DNA from: SZAS-79 sp963844255
GTDB taxonomy: Bacteria; Pseudomonadota; Gammaproteobacteria; Burkholderiales; SG8-39
Assembly (NCBI GenBank): GCA_963844255.1
Contig: CAWJNP010000073.1
Span: 1 to 64,000, forward strand
Reading direction: 5' to 3'
DNA: 64,000 nt
Positions 58,613 through 64,000 of this stretch are shown here, piece by piece; position 1 is the stretch's first letter, and the number at the start of each line of letters is the position of its first letter. The position numbers and the translations under genes were made by a program. The notes beneath the pieces were generated by a model. That model had not been told where the DNA came from. It saw nothing but the letters and a program-made list of their open reading frames with translations, and ran no database searches.

Positions 58613-59308
58613 ATGTCAAACATCCACCTGATCGGCGGGGAAAAGGGCGGCGTCGGCAAGTCGCTGGTCTCGCGCCTCGTGGCGCAGTACTTCATCGACC
58701 GCGCGATTCCCTTCATCGGTTTCGATTCGGACCGTTCGCACGGCGCGCTGCTGCGCTTCTACGCGGGCTACGCATCGCCCGTGGTGATCGAGCGCGACGA
58801 CAGCCTCGACCCGGTGGCCGAGGCCGCGATGGAAAACCCCGGGCAACGCGTGCTCGTGGATCTTGCCGCACAGACCCAGGAACCGCTCTCGCGCTGGATC
58901 GAGGCCTGCGGGCTGCTCGACCCGGACGCGGGCCTGGGCCTCAAGCTGCGCTACTGGCACGTGATGGATTCCGGCCACGACTCGACCGACCTGCTTGCCC
59001 GGCTGCTGGACCGATTCGGCGCGCGGATGGACTACGTGGTGGTCATGAACCAGCTGCGCAGCGAGGAGTTCGGGATTCTCGAGCGCTCGGGTGAAAAGGA
59101 ACGCTCGGCCTCGCTCAACGCGCAGTTCGTCACGATCAAAAAGCTGCCCGAATCGATCGTCAACCGGATCGATGCGCACAGCACCAGCTTCTGGGCGGCG
59201 ACGCAGAACACCAGCAAGGACGCCGGCGGCTTCGGCGTGCTCGAGCGCCAGCGCGTCAAGGTCTGGATGAACCACGCCTACGAACAGTTCGAGCGGCTGG
59301 GCCTCTGA
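58613..59308 (+). CDS. ParA/TraL-like P-loop ATPase
   Basis: 231 residues, intact. The deviant Walker A GGEKGGVGKS (8-17) has the signature Lys at 11 and 16. FIGFDSDRSHGALLRFYAGYA is the switch-I region, VLVDLAAQTQ is Walker B, and DYVVVMNQLRSEEFGILE follows. This close variant of the MinD/ParA fold is of the kind annotated TraL or mobilisation-related. No ParB gene or parS site is nearby. It starts an operon with DUF805, the FAD-methyltransferase fusion and an exported protein. Confidence 0.85.
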   Translation: MSNIHLIGGEKGGVGKSLVSRLVAQYFIDRAIPFIGFDSDRSHGALLRFYAGYASPVVIERDDSLDPVAEAAMENPGQRVLVDLAAQTQEPLSRWIEACGLLDPDAGLGLKLRYWHVMDSGHDSTDLLARLLDRFGARMDYVVVMNQLRSEEFGILERSGEKERSASLNAQFVTIKKLPESIVNRIDAHSTSFWAATQNTSKDAGGFGVLERQRVKVWMNHAYEQFERLGL

Positions 59309-59326
59309 ACGAAACAGGAGGGTCGA

Positions 59327-59713
59327 GTGCACGGCAAGCTTTCCGGACTCCTGTTTTCCTGGCACGGCCGCGTCGCGCGGCAGAAATACTTCTGGACCGC
59401 GCTGCTCGTGTCCGCCCTGTTCCTCGTGCTGTTCGTGTTTCTCGACACGATGATTGCGCGGGCCGCGAGCTGGCTGATCTACCCGCCCTACTTCTGGGTG
59501 ATGTTCTGCCTGGCGGTCAAACGCCTGCACGATGCCGGTACCCCGGCGCGCTGGCTGCTGGTGGTCGTGATCCCCGTGCTCGGCCCGCTGTGGCTTGCCT
59601 GGCTGCTGCTGTTCCGCAAGGGCTCGCCCGGCGAGAACCAGTACGGCAACGACCCGCTCGAGGCGGGCGACTACCTCGCGGTCGACATCCACGCCCGGGG
59701 AAATGCGCCATGA
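59327..59713 (+). CDS. DUF805 inner-membrane protein
   Basis: 128 residues from GTG 59327 (CAGGAGG ribosome site). SWHGRVARQKYFWTALLVSALFL, then AVKRLHDAGTPARWLL, and VLGPLWLAWLLLFRKGSPGENQYGNDP are the DUF805 hallmarks (GRxxRxxFW...KRLHDxG...G..G.NxYGpdP). Four helices. The family is of unknown function. Overlaps the next gene start (ATGA). Confidence 0.9.
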   Translation: MHGKLSGLLFSWHGRVARQKYFWTALLVSALFLVLFVFLDTMIARAASWLIYPPYFWVMFCLAVKRLHDAGTPARWLLVVVIPVLGPLWLAWLLLFRKGSPGENQYGNDPLEAGDYLAVDIHARGNAP

Positions 59714-61948
59714 CGCCATCGCTCGTCGTCAACGACGTCACCCAGCTCAACCCGGTCGAGGTCTGGGCGATCGCCTCCCCGATGACGGTCGCCGAGGTGC
59801 AGGATGCGCTGCGGCGCGCCACCGGGCCGGTCTCGGTGGGCGGCGGGCATTTCTCCATGGGCGGGCAGACCGCAAGCCCGGGCAGCCTGCACATCGACAT
59901 GCGGCGCATGAATCGCATGCTTCATTTCTCCCCGCCCGAGAAGACGATCCGCGTGGAGGCAGGCATCCGCTGGTGCGACATCCAGCGCTTTGTCGATCCG
60001 CACGGGCTGTCGGTCAAGATCATGCAGACCTACGCCAACTTCACCGTCGGCGGCTCGCTCTCTGTGAACGTGCACGGCCGCTACATCGGCCTGGGGCCGC
60101 TGGTGCTCTCGGTGCGGGAAATCAGGCTGGTGCTTGCCGGCGGCGAAGTCATGGACGCGAGCCCGACAGCGAACAGCGAGATCTTCTACGCCACGATCGG
60201 CGGCTACGGGGCGCTGGGCGTGATCGTCGAGGCCGTGCTGGAACTCGCCGAGAACAGCCGGGTCGAGCGCATCGCCGAAAAGCTCTCGACCGCGGAGTAT
60301 CCCGGAATTCTTCAAGAACAAGGTGCGCAACGGCGGGCAGGCGGTCTTCCACAACGCAGACCTCTACGCACCCGACTACACCCGGGTGCGTGCCGTGACC
60401 TGGGCGCTGACGAAAAAGCCTGTCACCACGGCCTATCGCCTGCAGCCGCACCGGCGCCGCTACCCGCTGGAGAACTACTTCCTCTGGGCGGTCAGCGAGA
60501 CCCCGCTGGGCAAGTGGCGGCGCGAATACCTGATCGACCCGCTGCTCTATCTTTCGAGCAAGGTGCACTGGCGAAATTACGAGGCAGGCTACAACGTGGC
60601 CGAGCTGGAACCCCCCTCGCGCAGGCACCGCACCTACGTGCTGCAGGAATACTTCGTGCCGGTGGATCGCTTCAACGAGTTCGTCCCGAAGATGGCCGAG
60701 ATCTTTCAACGGCATGGTGCCAACGTGCTCAACGTCTCGGTGCGGCATGCCTTTGCCGACCCGGGCACCCTGCTGGCCTGGGCACGCGGGGAGACTTTCG
60801 CGTTCGTCGTCTATTACAAGCAGCGCACCCGCGAGAACGCGCGCAACCGCGTCGCAGTGTGGACCCGCGAACTGATCGAGGCCGTGCTGTCCTGCGGGGG
60901 CACCTATTACCTGCCCTACCAGCCGCACGCCACGCCGGAACAGTTCCACCGCGCCTACCCGCGCGCGCGCGAGCTATTTGCGTTGAAGAAGAAACTCGAC
61001 CCCGAGTTTCGCTTCCGCAACGTGCTGTGGGACAAGTACTACGACCCGCTGCACATCGAGGCACCGAAGACGCCGCCGCCCGAGCCCGCGGTGCCGGACT
61101 CCGAGTTCCATGCGGTGTACGGGTTGGTGGAGTGGGCCGACCGGTTCTATCGCTTCCTGCAGAACGTCTACCGCCTGTATCCCGAGGACCGCTTCCATAC
61201 GCTGATCATCGAGGCCTGCGAGAAGCACGCGGACGATGAATCGATCTACCGCTTCCTGCAACTGCACCTGCCCTCGATCAAGCCCCTGCTCGGCGACCTC
61301 ACCTACGCGCTGCCGGCACTGTTCAAGCAAAAGCGCGAGATGACGCGGCAGACGCTGGAGCTGCTCGGCGGACGCCGCTCGATCGACGGCTATCTGGAAA
61401 TCGGCTCCACCGGGCGCTACGTGAGCGACCTGAAAAGGCAACTGCGCCTGACCGGGCCGCTGATCCTGGTCAACGACCTCGCGCCGACCAATTCGCCGGT
61501 GGACATCGCCGAACGCGGCGGGTACGCAAAGCTCGGCAGTTTCGTTTCGCTGGCCGACTACGCGCCGCTGGATGCCTCGATCGCCGACGAGTCGCTCGAC
61601 CTCGTCACCTGCTACATCGGCCTGCACCACATCCCGCCTGCGAAGCTCGATCCGTTCATGCGCTCGATCCACCGGGTGCTCAAACCCGGCGGCACCTTCA
61701 TCCTGCGCGACCACGACGTGACCACACCGCGCATGGACCGGCTGGTCGCACTGGCCCACACGGTGTTCAACGCGGGCCTGGGCACGCCCTGGGAAACCAA
61801 CCGCGACGAGTTGCGCTATTTTGTTTCGGCGGACACCTGGTCGGAGCGCCTGCAGGCGATCGGCTTCACCGACACCGGCAAGCGCCTGGCGCAGGCACAC
61901 GACCCGACCGACAACCTGCTGATGGCGTTCGTGAAGCACAGCGCATGA
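59710..61948 (+). CDS. Fusion of a FAD-linked oxidase (PCMH type) and a class-I methyltransferase (one frame break)
   Basis: About 746 residues. Part 1 (about 1-455): FAD-binding GPVSVGGGHFSMGGQTASPG, SVKIMQTYANFTVGGSLSVNVHGRY (no CxH covalent link seen) and GEVMDASPTANSEIFYATIGGYGALGVIVE. Substrate-cap segments follow a shift near 60305, including RHRTYVLQEYFVPVDRFNEF and FRFRNVLWDKYYDPL, the usual end of such oxidases. Part 2 (about 470-746): a SAM methyltransferase with DGYLEIGSTGRYVSDLK, NDLAPTNSPVDIA, and DLVTCYIGLHHIPPAKLDPFMRSIHRVLKPGGTFILRDHD. Substrates unknown. It ends overlapping the following gene. Confidence 0.85.
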
Positions 61949-63024
61949 GACGTGCGTTCCGCTCTGCTGCCGGTGATCCTCGCCGCAGGGCTGGCAGGCT
62001 CCGCACACGGCGCGTCCGCTCGACGGCAAACGCGCGACCTCCGCCTCGGTGCGCACGCCCATCGAGGACCAGCGCGGCACCGAGCAGACCTTCCTCACCT
62101 TTCCCGAGTGGTTCCTGGTGCACAGCCCGGCGGAGTACGCGGCCTATGTGCGCTCGCACACGCCCTCGGCTTTCCCGTTCCTCGGCCACATCCGCCAGTT
62201 CTGGCAGAGCTATGCCACGGTGAGCGAGGCGGCGAACGACGGCTACCCGTTCAACTTCGGCTACCACGTCATGATCCTGGTGATCGGCTCGAGCACCACG
62301 GTCGAGTACTTCCTGCGCTCGGCCTACGAGAACCTCGTCGGCCGACTGTCGGAAGCCACGCAGGACGGCGGCCCCACGCCCGAGGACAGCTATGCTGCGC
62401 GGGTCGCGCAGGCGTACGTCGACTTCATCCGCGTGAAGCCCTGGTACGAATTCGATTTCTTCGGCCGGCTCGCCGGCCTGTGGCGCGATACGCCGCTCAC
62501 CGGGCCGGACGCGATCCGCAAGTGGGAACGCAAATACGCGCTCACCACCGAGTATGCGATCAAGGGCGCGTACGGGTGGCTCATCGGCCTGGCCACCGAG
62601 GCGGGCTACGACCCGGCCGCCGAGACCACCGTCGTCGTGCTCGACCGCATGCCGGATGACCTCACGAGCAACACGCTGGCCAAATTGAAGGTCCTCACGC
62701 CCGCGAAACCGCTCTACCACGGTGAAGTGCTCGCCAGCCTGCCGCGCTACCAGGCGTTCACCGACACTGCCTCGGCGCTCGCGTTTCAGGGCGTGGAGTT
62801 CCAGGAGATCGCCGGGAACCGCGGGCCGATCCTGCTCAGCGTGCATTACCGATCGCGTGGCCGGAACTTCATGGGGCGATGCGCGCGTGCTGTTCGAGCA
62901 GCCGGTGCTGAGCGAACCGGGGAAGACGCGGGTGGCGCTGGTGGTGCCGGTGGGGAAACTTTCCGGGGCATTGCGTGGGTTGTCGGCGCAGGGGGTGGTG
63001 CTGGAGCACGTGTACGACTATTGA
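61945..63024 (+). CDS. Exported protein of unknown function (frame-broken)
   Basis: About 358 residues. The ATG 61945 overlaps the preceding stop. Another frame from 61952 reads a signal-peptide-like ALLPVILAAGLAGSAHGASA. After a further shift: TPIEDQRGTEQTFLTFPEWFLVHSPAEYAAYV, then FLGHIRQFWQSYATV, a hydrophobic NFGYHVMILVIGSSTTVEYFL, and FFGRLAGLWRDTPLTGP. A last shift near 62865 gives VLFEQPVLSEPGKTRVALVVPVG and the end LEHVYDY. No family recognised. It is co-transcribed with the fusion enzyme; perhaps an envelope partner. Confidence 0.6.
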
Positions 63025-63108
63025 TCGGGCCTGAGAGTTCGCCTGGCTGCTCCCCCGACGCTGCCAGGCGATCCGGCCGTGAGGTACATTGGACAAATTC
63101 ACCGTCAG

Positions 63109-63127
63109 GTTATAACATTGTTATTAC
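63109..63127. promoter_or_regulatory. Operator-like site of the mazEF operon
   Basis: GTTATAAC (63109-63116) is a short perfect palindrome and ATAAC-ATT-GTTAT (63112-63124) overlaps it. TGTTATTAC (63119-63127) is shared with the AbrB-Doc operator. It lies 25 bp before the antitoxin start. Confidence 0.5.
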
Positions 63128-63151
63128 TCTACGACAGGCAAGCCGCTGACC

Positions 63152-63400
63152 ATGAAAATCTCGATCCGAAAAATGGGAAATTCCCAGGGTGTGATCATTC
63201 CGAAACCGGTTTTGGCGCAACTGGGCCTCGATGACGAGGCCGAACTGTCGGTTGAGCGCGATGCGATCGTGTTACGTAAACCTCGCAACGCTGTCCGCGA
63301 AGGTTGGGCCGAGGCGAGCAAGGCAATCGCTGCAAATGGCGATGACGCTCTCGTATGGCCGGAATTCGCAAATCAGGGCGACGCGAAGCTCAAATGGTAA
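63152..63400 (+). CDS. mazE: MazE/AbrB-type antitoxin
   Basis: 82 residues. ISIRKMGNSQGVIIPKPVLAQLGLDDEAELSVERDAIVLRKP is the AbrB/MazE fold (about 2-44). The C-terminal tail (GDDALVWPEFANQGDAKLKW) is the acidic toxin-binding part; the WPEF motif is frequent in MazE. Start ATG 63152. Overlaps mazF by 7 bp. Confidence 0.92.
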   Translation: MKISIRKMGNSQGVIIPKPVLAQLGLDDEAELSVERDAIVLRKPRNAVREGWAEASKAIAANGDDALVWPEFANQGDAKLKW

Positions 63401-63714
63401 AGCGCGGCGACATCTGGCTGGCGACGCTGGACCCGACCATCGGCAGTGAGATTCGCAAAACCCGTCCGTGCGTCGTCCTTTCTCCGCCCGAAATGCACGA
63501 TCACCTGCGCACTGTAATCGTTGCGCCGATGACCACGGGAAGCAGGCCCGCTCCGTTTCGGATCCCGGTAAGCTTCGGAGGAAAGAGAGGGTTGATTCTG
63601 CTGGATCAGGTCAGAACACTTGATAAGAGTCGACTCGCACGTCGAATGGGTGCCGTCTCGGCCGCGACCCTGTCTTCCACCCTGTCCGTGCTGCAGGTGG
63701 TATTCGCGAACTGA
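63394..63714 (+). CDS. mazF: MazF/PemK-type endoribonuclease toxin
   Basis: 106 residues from ATG 63394. VKRGDIWLATLDPTIGSEIRKTRPCVVLSPPEMHDH contains the MazF catalytic Arg (in RKTRP) and an S-P loop. TVIVAPMTTGSRPAPFRIPVSFGGKRGLILLDQVRTLDKSRLARRMG completes the fold (conserved Thr of the MTT loop, and Q-x-R/T). Cuts mRNA at short motifs. The antitoxin is the overlapping upstream gene. Confidence 0.93.
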   Translation: MVKRGDIWLATLDPTIGSEIRKTRPCVVLSPPEMHDHLRTVIVAPMTTGSRPAPFRIPVSFGGKRGLILLDQVRTLDKSRLARRMGAVSAATLSSTLSVLQVVFAN

Positions 63715-63776
63715 TTCGCGAAAGAACGAGAGCCGTGCGTCGCACCACCGCACGAAGGAGCAAGCGCTATCGGCGG

Positions 63777-63801
63777 CCGTGACTCACCCGGTGAGCCACG
63801 G
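63777..63801. terminator. Hairpin between convergent mazF and the last gene
   Basis: CCGTGACTCACC (63777-63788) pairs with GGTGAGCCACGG (63790-63801) except for one A-C mismatch. There is no T-run on either side, so it is only a possible terminator. Confidence 0.35.
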
Positions 63802-63818
63802 ACAGGCCGCACGCCCCT

Positions 63819-64000
63819 TTACCGCTTGCCGATACCGCAGGCCGCCATATCCTTGTCGGTCATGACGGGCTTGTAGACGCACGGTTCCGTGGCGACGCCC
63901 ATTTTCAGTTTGTCGTCCGCGGGCGGGGCGACCACGACGGGAGGATCTTTCGGTGCGGGCGGCGCGACAGGAGTCCTGGCATCGTCCGCCGCATACGCCG
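63819..64000 (-). CDS. Exported protein, C-terminal part only
   Basis: An open minus-strand frame runs in from the right edge and stops with TAA at 63821-63819. The visible part has a Pro/Ala-rich linker (TPVAPPAPKDPPVVVAPPAD) and a small C-terminal domain with two cysteines (EPCVYKPVMTDKDMAACGIGKR), perhaps a disulfide. The Pro/Ala linker and Cys pair suggest a periplasmic protein. The start lies outside the window, and I do not recognise the family. Confidence 0.5.
   Translation of the reverse strand, partial: AYAADDARTPVAPPAPKDPPVVVAPPADDKLKMGVATEPCVYKPVMTDKDMAACGIGKR

Overview
The window is GC-rich and densely coded. It looks like a betaproteobacterium, probably Burkholderiales. The reasons are a Bug-type tricarboxylate-transporter binding protein, IclR and GcdH genes, a DUF3305/DUF3306 formate-dehydrogenase cluster and NodT-type efflux. 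This placement is inference from gene families, not from a marker gene. About twenty otherwise ordinary genes (clpB, moeA, moaA, fdhA, tupABC and others) are each split by one or more single-base shifts. I read these as indel errors in the assembly, not as pseudogenes, and I give full-length coordinates across the breaks. The region 31-56 kb is almost free of them.

Layout. 1-5.3 kb: a small catabolic block (amidohydrolase, RidA, Bug binding protein; divergent flavin reductase, IclR regulator, glutaryl-CoA dehydrogenase) and an AlgH-like protein. 5.3-8.2 kb: clpB with a heat-shock-type promoter, and a candidate small RNA just downstream of it. 8.2-31 kb: a molybdenum/tungsten and formate island. 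It holds crcB, moaE, moaD, moeA, mobB, the tungstate transporter tupBCA, the molybdate transporter modABC, chrA, a Cys-type periplasmic formate dehydrogenase operon, a ModE-HTH/PBP-like regulator, a TorD-like chaperone, a large polyferredoxin, DUF3306, DUF3305, moaA and fdhD. The tup/mod and fdh/regulator divergent promoters both carry an 18-bp site of the form TATGYA-N6-TGCATA, which suggests one metal-sensing regulon for cofactor supply and enzyme.

31-48.3 kb: a GST, an esterase and then a signalling block. Five minus-strand genes run kaiC, kaiB, PAS/GAF-GGDEF-EAL, sensor-GGDEF-EAL and MHYT-GGDEF. The first four are joined by ATGA start-stop overlaps and the last follows at 1 nt. Both EAL proteins have ruined GGDEF motifs and intact EAL motifs; the last protein has an intact GGDEF and I-site. 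This looks like a Kai-type module physically coupled to cyclic-di-GMP turnover. Next to it are a kinase-like protein without an ATPase domain, a response regulator, a hybrid histidine kinase and a quinol-dependent nitric oxide reductase.

48.5-56.4 kb: a cation efflux protein, a VIT-type transporter, an esterase and a complete MacAB-OMF tripartite exporter. 56.4-63.7 kb: an accessory stretch with four toxin-antitoxin pairs (AbrB-Doc, RHH-ParE, RHH-PIN, MazE-MazF), each with a palindromic candidate operator. They flank an operon with a ParA/TraL-like ATPase, a DUF805 protein, an unusual FAD-oxidase/methyltransferase fusion and an unknown exported protein.
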